This document shows positions 52,844 through 63,303 of a DNA stretch of 64,000 bases, in pieces. The stretch lies in the NCBI RefSeq assembly GCF_023375815.1, contig NZ_CP067412.1, forward strand, positions 124,001 through 188,000. The letters run 5' to 3'. This stretch comes from Pseudomonas sp. HS6. GTDB taxonomy: Bacteria > Pseudomonadota > Gammaproteobacteria > Pseudomonadales > Pseudomonadaceae. A model generated the notes under the pieces. It was not told the DNA's origin and searched no databases. It saw nothing but the letters and a program-made list of their open reading frames with translations. How positions within the stretch are numbered: position 1 is the first letter of the stretch; each line of letters starts with the position of its first letter. The translations under genes and the position numbers were made by a program.

Positions 52844-52885
52844 GGGCGCAGCTTAGCACCGCGCCCGCGTTTGTTTACACCTCAC

Positions 52886-52985
52886 ATATCGTTATAACCC
52901 GATATACCGATTTATGCGGTCGTCAGATCGAATTCATATTGGTATATCGCGAAATACCGATTTAAAGTTCGCCTCATCGCGATAT
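52886..52985. promoter_or_regulatory. Cluster of palindromic sites before the ArsR operon
   Basis: Three AT-rich palindromes: ATATCG-N8-CGATAT (52886-52905), GGTAT-N8-ATACC (52941-52958) and ATCGCGAT within 52976-52985. ATACCGATTTA also occurs twice as a direct repeat exactly 50 bases apart (52904 and 52954). The density and position just before an ArsR-type gene make these strong candidate autoregulatory operators. Confidence 0.55.
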
Positions 52986-53014
52986 AGCGCTACACACATC
53001 ACGAGCAACCAGCC

Positions 53015-53317
53015 ATGAACATCGACCTCGACGAAATAATAAAAGCCCTGGCACACCCAGTACGGCGAGACATCCTCAACTGGCTGAAAGACCCGAAAGC
53101 CCAGTTTCCGGAACAGATCCACAACCACGAGTACGGCATCTGCGCCGGGCAGATCGATCAACGCTGCGGCCTGTCGCAATCGACCGTTTCCGCCCACCTG
53201 GCCACCCTGCAACGGGCCGGGCTGATCAGCAGCCAGAAAGCCGGGCAGTGGCACTTTTTCAAACGCAACGAGGACGTGATCCAGGCGTTCCTCAGCACTC
53301 TCAGTAAAGAGCTCTGA
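53015..53317 (+). CDS. ArsR-family winged-helix regulator
   Basis: 100 residues. The HTH is typical: LAHPVRRDILNWLKDP at the start and CAGQIDQRCGLSQSTVSAHLATLQRAGLI in the recognition region. There is no CxC metal-binding pair of the classical metal sensors, but Cys43 and Cys51 lie at the edge of the DNA-binding helices and could sense electrophiles. It leads an operon with an MFS exporter and xenobiotic reductase XenB, and is flanked upstream by repeated palindromes. Confidence 0.82.
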   Translation: MNIDLDEIIKALAHPVRRDILNWLKDPKAQFPEQIHNHEYGICAGQIDQRCGLSQSTVSAHLATLQRAGLISSQKAGQWHFFKRNEDVIQAFLSTLSKEL

Positions 53318-53348
53318 CCCTTAACGTCAGCCAGCCGAAAAGGACTAA

Positions 53349-54515
53349 ATGATGCCCCTCTCGCTTCTCATACTCGCCCTGAGCGCCTTCGCCATCGGCA
53401 CCACCGAGTTCGTCATCATGGGCCTGCTGCCCGATGTGGCGGCGGATCTCGGTGTGTCGATTCCCGGCGCCGGCTGGCTGGTGACCGGCTACGCCCTGGG
53501 CGTGGCGATTGGTGCACCGTTCATGGCAATGGCCACTGCAAAACTGCCGCGCAAGGCTGCACTGGTAACGCTGATGGGCATCTTCATTATCGGCAACCTG
53601 CTCTGCGCCATCGCCACTGACTACGAGGTGCTGATGTTCGCCCGAGTCGTCACTGCCCTGTGCCACGGTGCGTTCTTCGGCATCGGCTCGGTGGTCGCGG
53701 CCAACCTGGTGGCGCCGAACAAACGCGCCTCGGCCGTGGCCCTGATGTTCACCGGCCTGACCCTGGCCAACGTGCTGGGCGTGCCGCTGGGCACCGCGCT
53801 CGGTCAGGAAGCCGGCTGGCGCTCGACCTTCTGGGCAGTGACCGTGATCGGTGTGATCGCGCTGATCGGCCTGATCCGCTTCCTGCCGGCCAAGCGTGAC
53901 GAAGAAAAACTCGACATGCGCGCCGAACTGGCCGCGCTCAAAGGCGCCGGCATCTGGCTGTCCTTGAGCATGACCGCGTTGTTCGCCGCCTCGGTGTTCA
54001 CTCTGTTCACTTATGTCGCGCCGCTGCTGGGCGATGTCACTGGCGTTTCGCCTCGTGGCGTGACCTGGACCCTGATGTTGATCGGCCTGGGCCTGACCGT
54101 CGGCAACATCATCGGCGGCAAGATGGCCGACAAAGGCCTGGCCGCGACGCTGATCGGCGTGTTCATCGCCATGGCCGTGACCTCCACCGTACTGACCTGG
54201 ACCAGCGTCGCGCTGATCCCCACCGAAATCACCCTGTTCCTCTGGGCCACCGCGTGTTTCGCCGCCGTGCCGGCCCTGCAGGTGAACGTCGTGACCTACG
54301 GCCAGGCCGCACCGAACCTGGTGTCGACCCTGAACATCGGCGCCTTCAACGTCGGCAACGCCCTCGGCGCTTGGGTCGGAGGCAGCGTCATCGCCCACGG
54401 CTACGGCCTGACCAGCGTGCCTCTTGCTGCCGCAGCACTCGCGGTCCTGGCCCTGCTGGTGACCCTGATCACATTCCGCCAGAACGGCAATCCCGAACTG
54501 GCCACCGCTAACTGA
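53349..54515 (+). CDS. MFS efflux transporter (AraJ/DHA1-like)
   Basis: 388 residues with about 12 helices. The start SLLILALSAFAIGTTEFVIMGLLPDVAADL is the well-known TEFVxxGLLP signature of DHA1 sugar/drug exporters, followed by RVVTALCHGAFFGIGSVVAANL in helix 4-5. It probably expels a toxic compound or its reduction product by proton antiport. It lies 31 bases after the ArsR-type gene and 32 bases before xenB, in one operon. Confidence 0.85.
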   Translation: MMPLSLLILALSAFAIGTTEFVIMGLLPDVAADLGVSIPGAGWLVTGYALGVAIGAPFMAMATAKLPRKAALVTLMGIFIIGNLLCAIATDYEVLMFARVVTALCHGAFFGIGSVVAANLVAPNKRASAVALMFTGLTLANVLGVPLGTALGQEAGWRSTFWAVTVIGVIALIGLIRFLPAKRDEEKLDMRAELAALKGAGIWLSLSMTALFAASVFTLFTYVAPLLGDVTGVSPRGVTWTLMLIGLGLTVGNIIGGKMADKGLAATLIGVFIAMAVTSTVLTWTSVALIPTEITLFLWATACFAAVPALQVNVVTYGQAAPNLVSTLNIGAFNVGNALGAWVGGSVIAHGYGLTSVPLAAAALAVLALLVTLITFRQNGNPELATAN

Positions 54516-54547
54516 TTCACTCACTTACCTCACGAGGGTTGTATCTC

Positions 54548-55597
54548 ATGGCAACAATTTTCGATCCGATCAAACTGGGCGACCTCGAGCTGTCCAACCG
54601 CATCATCATGGCGCCGCTGACCCGCTGCCGCGCCGACGAAGGCCGCGTACCAAACGCACTGATGGCCGAGTACTACGTACAACGCGCCTCGGCCGGCCTG
54701 ATCCTCAGCGAAGCCACTTCGGTGACCCCGATGGGCGTCGGTTACCCGGACACCCCGGGCATCTGGTCCAACGATCAGGTGCGCGGCTGGACCAACGTGA
54801 CCAAGGCTGTTCACGCGGCCGGCGGCAAGATCGTCCTGCAACTGTGGCACGTTGGCCGGGTCTCCCACCCGTCGTACCTGAACGGCGAAGCGCCAGTTGC
54901 ACCGAGCGCCATCCAGCCTAAAGGCCACGTCAGCCTGGTTCGCCCGCTGGCCGACTTCCCGACGCCACGCGCGCTGGAAACCGCTGAAATCGCCGACATC
55001 GTCGACGCCTACCGCGTCGGCGCAGAAAACGCCAAGGCTGCCGGCTTCGACGGCGTGGAAATCCACGGCGCCAACGGTTACCTGCTCGACCAGTTCCTGC
55101 AAAGCAGCACCAACCAGCGCACCGACAACTACGGCGGCTCCCTGGAAAACCGTGCCCGTCTGCTGCTGGAAGTGACCGACGCTGCGATCGAAGTCTGGGG
55201 CGCCGGCCGTGTCGGTGTACACCTGGCACCGCGCGCCGACTCCCATGACATGGGCGACGACAACCTGGCCGAAACCTTCACCTACGTCGCCCGCGAACTG
55301 GGCAAGCGTGGCATTGCCTTCATCTGCTCCCGCGAGAAAGAAGGCGCCGACAGCCTCGGCCCGCAACTGAAAGAAGCCTTCGGCGGCGCTTACATCGCCA
55401 ACGAACGCTTCACCAAGGACAGCGCCAACGCGTGGCTGGCCGAGGGCAAGGCTGACGCCGTGGCATTCGGTATCCCGTTCATTGCCAACCCGGACCTGCC
55501 GGCACGCTTGAAGGCCGATGCGCCGCTGAACCAACCGCACCCGGAAACCTTCTACGGCAAAGGCGCGGTCGGTTACCTCGACTACCCGACGTTGTAA
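54548..55597 (+). CDS. xenB: Old-yellow-enzyme-family xenobiotic reductase XenB
   Basis: 349 residues from ATG 54548, the XenB length, and near-identical in memory to Pseudomonas XenB. OYE landmarks: the FMN-binding opening NRIIMAPLTRCRADEG, the active-site pair in VEIHGANGYLLDQFL (His and Asn) and TDNYGGSLENRARLLLEV. It reduces activated C=C bonds and nitro compounds with NAD(P)H; XenB from other pseudomonads attacks nitroglycerin and nitroaromatics. It is last in the ArsR-MFS-XenB operon and is followed by a terminator. Confidence 0.82.
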   Translation: MATIFDPIKLGDLELSNRIIMAPLTRCRADEGRVPNALMAEYYVQRASAGLILSEATSVTPMGVGYPDTPGIWSNDQVRGWTNVTKAVHAAGGKIVLQLWHVGRVSHPSYLNGEAPVAPSAIQPKGHVSLVRPLADFPTPRALETAEIADIVDAYRVGAENAKAAGFDGVEIHGANGYLLDQFLQSSTNQRTDNYGGSLENRARLLLEVTDAAIEVWGAGRVGVHLAPRADSHDMGDDNLAETFTYVARELGKRGIAFICSREKEGADSLGPQLKEAFGGAYIANERFTKDSANAWLAEGKADAVAFGIPFIANPDLPARLKADAPLNQPHPETFYGKGAVGYLDYPTL

Positions 55598-55616
55598 TCG
55601 TTAGTCAGCGGCAACT

Positions 55617-55651
55617 AAAAAGCCCCGACTCGAAAGAGCCGGGGCTTTTTT
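55617..55651 (+). terminator. Terminator after xenB
   Basis: AAAAAGCCCCGACTC, loop GAAA, GAGCCGGGGCTTTTTT: long stem, tetraloop and T-run 20 bases after the xenB stop. Confidence 0.9.
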
Positions 55652-55772
55652 ATTCTCCTTAAACAATGAATAAAAGAAATAAACCATTACACAGCCAACA
55701 GGCAAATGATCATTTGCGCTGTTATCTTCACCCACATCAACTCATTACAACCACACAGCGATAGATCTAATC

Positions 55773-56396
55773 ATGGATGATATTGAAGAGCACCTTTCCC
55801 ACTTTGCAGGCAAAGCGTCCCTAGAAGACATCGAACGGGAAAGAGTCTACTTATCCGGTTTAAGCAAAGAGAGATTCGAAGAAATCAAGGCACATTCCAC
55901 CTTTGAAAGAGAGTATGAATCAAACTACAAGCAAGCCAAGCAACAGCAATCAGCCCAGTGGGATGCGGTTCGCAAAAAGACCACTGGCACCTATGTCCTG
56001 TTCCAGATCCTCAATCGTACCCGCGAAACATTTTCACTGAGCAGTTCGACTTGGGCCAGCGAGTCCGGAAGTTATGACATCCAACCGGCTGGATGCATCA
56101 TTTTCACATTGCCCGGTAACTTGCTCAAACGCATCAGCAGTGCAAAGACCGGTTATAGAAGCTCACAAATCAATCATCAGTTTACCTACCGCAGCGGCGA
56201 CTACGCATTTAACTTCTCAACAGCAGCGTACCTCTCCCTCAAGTACGAACCTTTTGCCTTTGGCGATACAACGTCCGTTTCGCGAAGTCATCGCATTCGT
56301 TCAATCGGCCAGAAAGAAATGGATTGCGAGTACACACTGGAGCAAAACCAGAGCACGTCCCCTTACAGCTATGCAATTACGATTCTGATCAGCTAG
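55773..56396 (+). CDS. Hypothetical protein in low-GC DNA
   Basis: 207 residues. The N-terminal third is charged and helical (HFAGKASLEDIERERVYLSG). The rest is rich in Ser, Thr and aromatic residues with alternating hydrophobic strands (TYVLFQILNRTRETFSLSSS, YAFNFSTAAYLSLKY), suggesting a beta-sandwich. No signal peptide or known motif is seen. Codons ending in A or T and flanking AT-rich DNA contrast with the neighbours and suggest recent acquisition. There is no strong Shine-Dalgarno at ATG 55773. It is bounded by the xenB terminator and a hairpin at 56422. I do not recognise it. Confidence 0.6.
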   Translation: MDDIEEHLSHFAGKASLEDIERERVYLSGLSKERFEEIKAHSTFEREYESNYKQAKQQQSAQWDAVRKKTTGTYVLFQILNRTRETFSLSSSTWASESGSYDIQPAGCIIFTLPGNLLKRISSAKTGYRSSQINHQFTYRSGDYAFNFSTAAYLSLKYEPFAFGDTTSVSRSHRIRSIGQKEMDCEYTLEQNQSTSPYSYAITILIS

Positions 56397-56421
56397 AAAC
56401 TCAGTTACGACCCTTCTACTC

Positions 56422-56453
56422 AGGCAGGCGCCCTCGCGAGGATGCCTGCCTTT
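56422..56453 (+). terminator. Probable terminator after the orphan gene
   Basis: AGGCAGGC pairs with GCCTGCCT around an inner CCTCGCGAGG palindrome and is followed by TTT. It lies 26 bases past the orphan's stop. Confidence 0.6.
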
Positions 56454-56596
56454 GCTCAAATTGCAGTGATCACATCACCTCACGATTGAAATACAAAATC
56501 CCTACAAAATGCTTAGTTCGCTACGTATAGACTCGCCGCTTGGACCTGATCACTACAGTCCGGTTGACACAGCTTGATCCAGTAACGGATTTTGTT

Positions 56597-57229
56597 TCAT
56601 TTGCGCAGGCTGGGGCTCAGGCGCAGCATGTCCAACCCAGTATCGACCCAGCGCTCGGCTTCGGCATGCAGCTCAAAGCTGTCCGGCGCCAGGAGCCATC
56701 CATAAAGGAGGCCATCGATATAGGCATGAATACTGATGGCCGCACGGGCAGTGTCGAGATCTTCCGGCAACTGGCCACGATTCACCGCATTACGCAGGGT
56801 CAGGCCGATTCGCAGATTGCAATCGAGGCTGGCCGTCCGGCGCTGCTGGCGCAGATCGCACATTTCATCGGTGAACTCGCACTTATGAAACAGAATCTCA
56901 TTGATACGCCGGGTCTTCGGGTCGAGCGTAACTTGATGAAACAAATGAATCAGCAGCTTGCGCATGCAGCCCAATGGATCGACTTCGTCCTCGCTTTCGC
57001 TGGCCTTCGCCAACTCGTCCAGCGGCTCATGCAGCGTATCGAGCATCGCCTGCAACAGGTCGGCCTTGTTGCTGAAGTGCCAGTAAATGGCGCCGCGCGT
57101 CACGCCGGCCATCGTCGCGATGTCCGCCAGCGTCGTGCGCGCAACGCCCCGCTCATAAAAAGCTTTCTCGGCCGCTTCGAGTATCTGGCTTCGTGTCTCT
57201 TGAGCTTCCTCTTTGGTACGACGGACCAT
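56597..57229 (-). CDS. emhR: TetR-family repressor of multidrug efflux, EmhR/TtgR type
   Basis: 210 residues. The N-terminus [17 protein letters not shown], the [24 protein letters not shown], the segment [15 protein letters not shown] and the end [16 protein letters not shown] follow TtgR/EmhR closely. These repressors bind many aromatic drugs in a broad pocket and then release the efflux promoter. It is divergent from emhABC with 267 bases between them; the operator lies in that gap. Confidence 0.88.
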   Translation of the reverse strand: MVRRTKEEAQETRSQILEAAEKAFYERGVARTTLADIATMAGVTRGAIYWHFSNKADLLQAMLDTLHEPLDELAKASESEDEVDPLGCMRKLLIHLFHQVTLDPKTRRINEILFHKCEFTDEMCDLRQQRRTASLDCNLRIGLTLRNAVNRGQLPEDLDTARAAISIHAYIDGLLYGWLLAPDSFELHAEAERWVDTGLDMLRLSPSLRK

Positions 57230-57375
57230 GGCAGTAAAACCTCAAACAGGATGTTTCAGGGATGGCTGAATATCCGCTGAATAAAAAGGGGTGGATCTCT
57301 CGCGGATCGACTCCCCCGGCCTACAATTTCAGACCTTGCGACGACTTTTGTAACCAGGTGGGTACGCGGCAAAGG

Positions 57376-57405
57376 TATTTACAAACAACCATGAACGTAA
57401 GTATA
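57376..57405. promoter_or_regulatory. EmhR/TtgR operator
   Basis: TATTTACAAACAACCATGAA leads into CGTAAGTATA: an inverted repeat with ends TATTTAC and GTAAGTA. It agrees, apart from about one base, with the operator described for TtgR upstream of ttgABC in P. putida, as I remember it. It lies about 90 bases before emhA, where it would cover both divergent promoters. Confidence 0.75.
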
Positions 57406-57496
57406 TTCCTTAGCAAGCTACTTATCCACCCGGTATCATTTTTTTACCCTTCCACACTTCTTGTGCGCTTTTCGCGCGCCTGACCCGAGGATCTTC

Positions 57497-58651
57497 ATGC
57501 AATTCAAGCCAGCTGTTACCGCTCTGGTCACTGCCGTCGCCCTGGCATCGCTGCTCAGCGGATGTAAAAAGGAAGAGGCGGCTCCCGCCGCACCACCTCC
57601 TCAGGTCGGCGTCGTCACCCTGCAACCACAAGCCTTTACCCTCACGTCGGAACTGCCGGGGCGCACCAGTGCGTTCCGCATCGCTGAAGTCCGTCCGCAG
57701 GTCAACGGCATCATTCTCAAGCGCCTGTTCAAGGAAGGCGGCGATGTCAAAGCCGGCCAGCAGCTGTATCAGATCGATCCGTCGGTCTATGAAGCGACCC
57801 TGAAAAGCGCCGAAGCCAACCTGCGTTCGACCAAGTCGATCTCCGACCGCTACAAGCAACTGGTCGACGAGCAGGCCGTGAGCCGTCAGGAATACGACAC
57901 CGCCGTGTCCAACCGCCTGCAATCGGAAGCTTCGCTGCAGAGCGCGCAGATCAACGTGCGTTACACCAAGGTCTACGCGCCGATCTCCGGGCGTATCGGT
58001 CGTTCTTCGGTGACCGAAGGCGCACTGGTCAGCAGCGGTCAGACCGATGCGATGGCCGTGATCCAGCAACTGGACCCGATCTACGTCGACGTCACCCAGT
58101 CTTCGGTCGAATTGCTGGAGCTGCGTCGCGAACTGGAAAGCGGCCGCCTGCAGAAGGCCGGCGATAACGCCGCTGCGGTCAAGCTGACCCTGGAAGACGG
58201 CAGCCAGTACAAACTCGACGGTAAGCTGGAATTCTCCGAAGTGTCGGTCGACCCGACCACGGGTTCCGTGACCCTGCGTGCCGTGTTCCCGAACCCGGAT
58301 CACACTCTGTTGCCAGGCATGTTCGTTCGCGCCCAGTTGCAGGCCGGTGTCAACGCCGCCGCCATCCTGGCGCCGCAACAAGGCGTGACCCGTGACCTCA
58401 AGGGCACGCCGACCGCGCTGGTCGTCGGTGCGGACAACAAGGTCGAACTGCGTCAGCTCAAGGCCAGCCGTACCGTCGGCAGCCAGTGGCTGATCGAAGA
58501 CGGCCTGAAAGCCGGCGATCGACTGATCACTGAAGGGCTGCAATTCGTCCGTCCTGGTGTTCAGGTCAACCCGACCGAAGCGACCAACGTAGCCAAGAAC
58601 CCGGCACCCGCCAAGGCAGATGACAAAGCCTACGGCGGCAAAGGGGAGTAA
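57497..58651 (+). CDS. emhA: RND efflux periplasmic adaptor EmhA
   Basis: 384 residues from ATG 57497 (GAGGAT upstream). Lipoprotein signal ending LLSGC. The adaptor order is visible: beta-barrel/lipoyl start (VGVVTLQPQAFTLTSELPGR), hairpin (YEATLKSAEANLRSTKSISDRYKQLV), lipoyl return (VYAPISGRIGRSSVTEGALV) and membrane-proximal part. It joins the EmhB pump to the EmhC channel in the periplasm. First gene of emhABC, regulated by the divergent EmhR. Confidence 0.9.
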   Translation: MQFKPAVTALVTAVALASLLSGCKKEEAAPAAPPPQVGVVTLQPQAFTLTSELPGRTSAFRIAEVRPQVNGIILKRLFKEGGDVKAGQQLYQIDPSVYEATLKSAEANLRSTKSISDRYKQLVDEQAVSRQEYDTAVSNRLQSEASLQSAQINVRYTKVYAPISGRIGRSSVTEGALVSSGQTDAMAVIQQLDPIYVDVTQSSVELLELRRELESGRLQKAGDNAAAVKLTLEDGSQYKLDGKLEFSEVSVDPTTGSVTLRAVFPNPDHTLLPGMFVRAQLQAGVNAAAILAPQQGVTRDLKGTPTALVVGADNKVELRQLKASRTVGSQWLIEDGLKAGDRLITEGLQFVRPGVQVNPTEATNVAKNPAPAKADDKAYGGKGE

Positions 58652-58654
58652 CTC

Positions 58655-61600
58655 ATGTCGAAATTTTTTATCGACCGTCCGATTTTCGCCTGGGTAATTG
58701 CCCTGGTGATCATGCTGGTCGGGGCACTATCGATCCTCAAGTTGCCGATCAACCAGTACCCGAGCATTGCGCCACCGGCCATTGCGATTTCCGTGACCTA
58801 CCCGGGTGCTTCGGCACAGACGGTTCAGGACACCGTGGTGCAGGTGATCGAGCAACAGCTCAACGGTATCGACAACCTGCGTTATGTGTCGTCGGAAAGT
58901 AACTCCGACGGCAGCATGACCATCACCGCGACCTTCGAGCAAGGCACCAACTCCGACACCGCGCAGGTCCAGGTCCAGAACAAGCTGAACCTGGCCACCC
59001 CGCTGTTGCCGCAAGAAGTGCAGCAACAGGGTATCCGCGTGACCAAGGCAGTGAAAAACTTCCTGCTGGTGATCGGCGTGGTATCGCGTGACGGCAGCAT
59101 GTCCAAGGACGACCTGTCCAACTACATCGTGTCGAACATGCAGGACCCGATCTCGCGGACCGCCGGTGTCGGTGACTTCCAGGTCTTCGGTGCCCAGTAC
59201 GCGATGCGCATCTGGCTCGACCCGGCCAAGCTGAACAAGTACAACCTGACCCCGGCCGATGTCAGCGCCGCGATCTCGGCGCAGAACGTGCAGATTTCCT
59301 CCGGTCAGCTCGGCGGTCTGCCGGCGCTGCCAGGCCAGCAACTGAACGCCACGATCATCGGCAAGACCCGTCTGCAGACTGCCGAGCAGTTCAAGGCGAT
59401 TCTGCTGAAGGTCAACCAGGATGGCTCGCAAGTGCGTATCGGTGATGTCGCCGACGTCGGTCTGGGCGGTGAAAACTCCAGCATCGCGGCGCAGTTCAAC
59501 GGCAAACCGGCTTCCGGTCTGGCGGTGAAACTGGCCAACGGTGCCAACGCCCTCGACACCGCCAAAGCTCTGCGCAAGACGATTGACGACCTCAAGCCGT
59601 TCTTCCCGCAAGGCATGGAAGTGGTGTTCCCGTACGACACCACTCCGGTGGTGACCGAATCGATCAAGGGTGTAGTTGAAACCCTGGTCGAAGCGATCGT
59701 GCTGGTGTTCCTGGTGATGTTCCTGTTCCTGCAGAACTTCCGCGCCACCGTCATCACCACGATGACCGTGCCGGTGGTATTGCTCGGTACGTTCGGCATC
59801 CTCGCGGCCGCCGGTTTCAGCATCAACACCCTGACCATGTTCGGTATGGTATTGGCCATCGGCTTGCTGGTGGACGACGCCATCGTCGTGGTGGAGAACG
59901 TCGAGCGGGTGATGGCCGAAGAAGGCCTGTCACCGAAGGAGGCGACCAAGAAGTCCATGGGCCAGATCCAGGGCGCACTGGTCGGTATCGCGCTCGTTCT
60001 GTCGGCGGTACTGCTGCCGATGGCGTTCTTCAGCGGCTCCACTGGTGTGATCTACAAACAGTTCTCGATCACCATCGTTTCGGCCATGGCCCTGTCGGTC
60101 CTGGTCGCGCTGATCTTCACCCCGGCACTCTGCGCCACCATGCTCAAGGCGATTCCGAAAGGCGAGCACGGCATGCCGAAGCGCGGTTTCTTCGGCTGGT
60201 TCAACCGCAACTTCGATCGTAGCGTTCGCAGTTACGAGCGCGGTGTCGGCAACATGCTGCAGCGCAAGGCGCCGTATCTGTTGGCCTACCTGTTGATCGT
60301 GGTCGGCATGATCTGGCTGTTCACCCGCATTCCGACCGCGTTCCTGCCGGAAGAAGACCAGGGCGTACTGTTCGCCCAGGTACAGACGCCTGCCGGTTCC
60401 AGTGCCGAACGCACGCAGGTGGTGATCGATGAAATGCGTACCTACCTGCTGGATAAAGAGTCCAGTTCGGTAGCCTCGGTGTTCACCGTGAACGGCTTCA
60501 ACTTCGCCGGTCGCGGCCAGAGCTCCGGTCTGGCGTTCATCATGCTCAAGCCATGGCACGAGCGTGACGCGAGCAACAGCGTGTTCGCACTGGCTCAACG
60601 CGCCCAGCAGCACTTCTTCACTTTCCGCGATGCGATGGTGTTTGCTTTCGCCCCTCCGGCCGTACTGGAGCTGGGTAACGCCACCGGTTTCGACGTGTTC
60701 CTGCAGGACCGCGCCGGTATCGGTCACGACAAACTGATGGAAGCCCGTAACCAGTTCCTCGGCATGGCCGCGCAGAGCAAGGTGCTCTACCAGGTGCGTC
60801 CGAACGGTCTGAACGACGAGCCGCAATACCATTTGGAAATCGACGACGAGAAAGCCCAGGCCCTTGGCTTGAGCCTTTCCGACATCAACAGCACCCTGTC
60901 GATCTCCTTCGGTAGTAGCTACGTCAACGACTTCATCGACCGCGGTCGTGTGAAGAAGGTTTATGTGCAAGGCCAGCCTGGCTCGCGCATGAGCCCGGAA
61001 GACCTGAAGAAGTGGTACGTGCGCAACAGCGCGGGCACCATGGTTCCGTTCTCCGCGTTCGCCAAGGGCGAGTGGATCTACGGTTCGCCAAAACTGGCGC
61101 GCTACAACGGTGTAGAAGCGATGGAGATCCTCGGTTCTCCGGCGCCGGGCTACTCGACCGGTGAAGCGATGGCCGAAGTCGAAGCGATTGCCGCCAAGCT
61201 GCCGCCAGGTGTCGGTATCTCCTGGACCGGTCTGTCCTACGAGGAACGTCTGTCCGGCTCGCAAGCGCCAGCGCTGTACGCTCTGTCGCTGCTGATGGTG
61301 TTCCTGTGCCTCGCCGCGCTGTATGAAAGCTGGTCGATTCCGATCGCGGTCATGCTCGTGGTGCCTCTGGGGATCATCGGTGCGCTGATGGCTACCAGCC
61401 TGCGGGGTCTGTCGAACGACGTGTACTTCCAGGTGGGTCTGTTGACGACCATCGGTCTGGCAGCTAAAAACGCCATTCTGATCGTTGAATTTGCCAAGGA
61501 GCTGCACGAGCAAGGGCGCAGTCTGCGCGATGCGGCGATCGAAGCCTGCCGCATGCGTCTGCGACCGATCATCATGACGTCGCTGGCTTTCGTCCTCGGT

Positions 61601-61804
61601 GTTGTACCGTTGGCGATCTCGACCGGCGCAGGCTCGGGCAGTCAACACGCGATCGGTACAGGCGTAATTGGCGGTATGCTCACGGCCACGATCCTGGCGA
61701 TCTTCTGGGTCCCACTGTTCTTCGTCACTGTGTCGTCCTTGGGCCAGCGCAAAAACGCCGGCAAGGATGACGCCATAGAAACTCCTAAAGAGGCTGGCCA
61801 ATGA
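58655..61804 (+). CDS. emhB: RND multidrug efflux pump EmhB
   Basis: 1049 residues, AcrB-size. It opens [20 protein letters not shown] and has 12 membrane helices with two large periplasmic loops. The proton relay is intact: Asp407-Asp408 in [14 protein letters not shown] and Lys938 in [16 protein letters not shown]. It exports hydrophobic drugs and solvents; the P. fluorescens Emh system is known for expelling polycyclic aromatic hydrocarbons. It starts 3 bases after emhA and overlaps emhC by 4 bases (ATGA). Confidence 0.92.
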   Translation: MSKFFIDRPIFAWVIALVIMLVGALSILKLPINQYPSIAPPAIAISVTYPGASAQTVQDTVVQVIEQQLNGIDNLRYVSSESNSDGSMTITATFEQGTNSDTAQVQVQNKLNLATPLLPQEVQQQGIRVTKAVKNFLLVIGVVSRDGSMSKDDLSNYIVSNMQDPISRTAGVGDFQVFGAQYAMRIWLDPAKLNKYNLTPADVSAAISAQNVQISSGQLGGLPALPGQQLNATIIGKTRLQTAEQFKAILLKVNQDGSQVRIGDVADVGLGGENSSIAAQFNGKPASGLAVKLANGANALDTAKALRKTIDDLKPFFPQGMEVVFPYDTTPVVTESIKGVVETLVEAIVLVFLVMFLFLQNFRATVITTMTVPVVLLGTFGILAAAGFSINTLTMFGMVLAIGLLVDDAIVVVENVERVMAEEGLSPKEATKKSMGQIQGALVGIALVLSAVLLPMAFFSGSTGVIYKQFSITIVSAMALSVLVALIFTPALCATMLKAIPKGEHGMPKRGFFGWFNRNFDRSVRSYERGVGNMLQRKAPYLLAYLLIVVGMIWLFTRIPTAFLPEEDQGVLFAQVQTPAGSSAERTQVVIDEMRTYLLDKESSSVASVFTVNGFNFAGRGQSSGLAFIMLKPWHERDASNSVFALAQRAQQHFFTFRDAMVFAFAPPAVLELGNATGFDVFLQDRAGIGHDKLMEARNQFLGMAAQSKVLYQVRPNGLNDEPQYHLEIDDEKAQALGLSLSDINSTLSISFGSSYVNDFIDRGRVKKVYVQGQPGSRMSPEDLKKWYVRNSAGTMVPFSAFAKGEWIYGSPKLARYNGVEAMEILGSPAPGYSTGEAMAEVEAIAAKLPPGVGISWTGLSYEERLSGSQAPALYALSLLMVFLCLAALYESWSIPIAVMLVVPLGIIGALMATSLRGLSNDVYFQVGLLTTIGLAAKNAILIVEFAKELHEQGRSLRDAAIEACRMRLRPIIMTSLAFVLGVVPLAISTGAGSGSQHAIGTGVIGGMLTATILAIFWVPLFFVTVSSLGQRKNAGKDDAIETPKEAGQ

Positions 61805-63261
61805 GCAAGTCGCTACTCTCCATCGCAGTCGCCGCCTTCGTGCTGAGCGGTTGCTCGCTGATACCGGATTATCAGCAGCCGCAAGCACCGGTGGCCGCGC
61901 AATTCCCGCAGGGCCCGGCGTACTCGCCGGCCCAGGCACCGGCGCAGGCCGCTGCCGAGCAAGGCTGGAAGCAGTTTTTCCATGACCCTGCCCTGCAACA
62001 GCTGATCCAGGTCGCCCTGGAAAACAACCGCGACCTGCGTGTCGCGGCGTTGAACATCGACGCCTACGCGGCTCAGTACCGCATCCAGCGTGCCGACCTG
62101 TTCCCGGCCGTTTCGGCCAATGCCAGCGGCAGCCGTCAGCGGGTTCCGGCCCGTGCGTCGCAGACCGGTGAAGCGAGCATCACCAGTTCCTACACCGCCA
62201 CCGTCGGCATCAGCGCCTACGAGCTCGACCTGTTCGGTCGGGTTCGCAGCCTGAGCGAACAAGCGCTGCAACAATACTTCGCCACCGAAGAAGCGCGCCG
62301 CAGCACCCAGATCAGCCTGGTGGCCAGCGTGGCCAATGCCTACCTGACCTGGCAGGCCGACAAGGAACTGCTGAAGCTGACTCAGGACACCCTCGGTGCC
62401 TTCGAGGAAAGCTACAAGCTGACCAGCCGCAGCAACGAGGTCGGTGTGGCCTCGGCGCTGGACCTGGCGCAGTCGCGCACCTCGGTCGAGAACGCTCGTG
62501 CACAACTGGCGCGCTACACCCGCCAGGTCGCTCAGGACGAAAACAGCCTGACCCTGCTGCTCGGCACCGGCGTGCCGGCCAACCTGCAAGCGGCCAAACC
62601 GCTGGCCGACGACCTGCTCAGCGATGTGCCGGCCGGTTTGCCGTCGGATCTGCTGCAACGTCGTCCGGACATCCTTCAGGCCGAGTACAACCTGAAGGCC
62701 GCCAACGCCAACATCGGCGCGGCCCGTGCAGCGTTCTTCCCGAGCATCAGCCTGACCGCCAACGCGGGCAGCCTGAGCCCGGACCTGTCCGGCCTGTTCA
62801 AGGGTGGTTCGGGCACGTGGCTGTTCCAGCCGCAGATCAACCTGCCGATCTTCAACGCCGGCAGCCTGCGCGCCAGCCTCGACTACGCCAAGATCCAGAA
62901 AGACATCGGCGTGGCGAACTACGAGAAGTCCATTCAAACGGCCTTCCAGGAAGTCGCCGATGGCCTGGCCGCGCGCCAGACCTACACCGAGCAGTTGCAG
63001 GCGCAGCGTGACTTCGTTCAGGCCAACCAGGACTACTACCGTCTGGCCGAGCGTCGCTACCGCATTGGCGTCGACAGCAACCTGACCTTCCTCGATGCCC
63101 AGCGTCAGCTGTTCAGCGCCCAACAGGCCCTGATCACCGACCGCCTCGCGCAGCTGACCAGTGCGGTCAACCTGTACAAGGCCCTGGGCGGTGGCTGGAA
63201 TGCGCAAACCGCGCAGAACGAGCCGCTGAAAGAAGAAGCGCCAAAGATGAAGTTGTTCTGA
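61801..63261 (+). CDS. emhC: RND efflux outer-membrane channel EmhC
   Basis: 486 residues. Lipoprotein signal ending VLSGC, then two OEP repeats of long helical hairpins, as in OprM/Tol[20 protein letters not shown] and [15 protein letters not shown] in the first, [23 protein letters not shown] in the second. It forms the outer-membrane exit duct for EmhAB. A terminator lies just downstream, so emhABC is a complete three-gene operon. Confidence 0.9.
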   Translation: MSKSLLSIAVAAFVLSGCSLIPDYQQPQAPVAAQFPQGPAYSPAQAPAQAAAEQGWKQFFHDPALQQLIQVALENNRDLRVAALNIDAYAAQYRIQRADLFPAVSANASGSRQRVPARASQTGEASITSSYTATVGISAYELDLFGRVRSLSEQALQQYFATEEARRSTQISLVASVANAYLTWQADKELLKLTQDTLGAFEESYKLTSRSNEVGVASALDLAQSRTSVENARAQLARYTRQVAQDENSLTLLLGTGVPANLQAAKPLADDLLSDVPAGLPSDLLQRRPDILQAEYNLKAANANIGAARAAFFPSISLTANAGSLSPDLSGLFKGGSGTWLFQPQINLPIFNAGSLRASLDYAKIQKDIGVANYEKSIQTAFQEVADGLAARQTYTEQLQAQRDFVQANQDYYRLAERRYRIGVDSNLTFLDAQRQLFSAQQALITDRLAQLTSAVNLYKALGGGWNAQTAQNEPLKEEAPKMKLF

Positions 63262-63277
63262 TCATCCGGTGAACACA

Positions 63278-63303
63278 AGGAGCCCGCCGATTGGCGGGCT
63301 TTT
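63278..63303 (+). terminator. Terminator after emhABC
   Basis: GAGCCCGCC-GATT-GGCGGGCTTTTT: strong hairpin and T-run 17 bases after the emhC stop. Confidence 0.88.

Noticed and set aside
59930..61939. A 669-codon open frame opposite emhB, and a 464-codon one opposite emhC (61813-63207)
   Set aside because: Both are antisense to strongly conserved efflux genes with all their motifs, and their translations are low-complexity Arg/His/Gln-rich.
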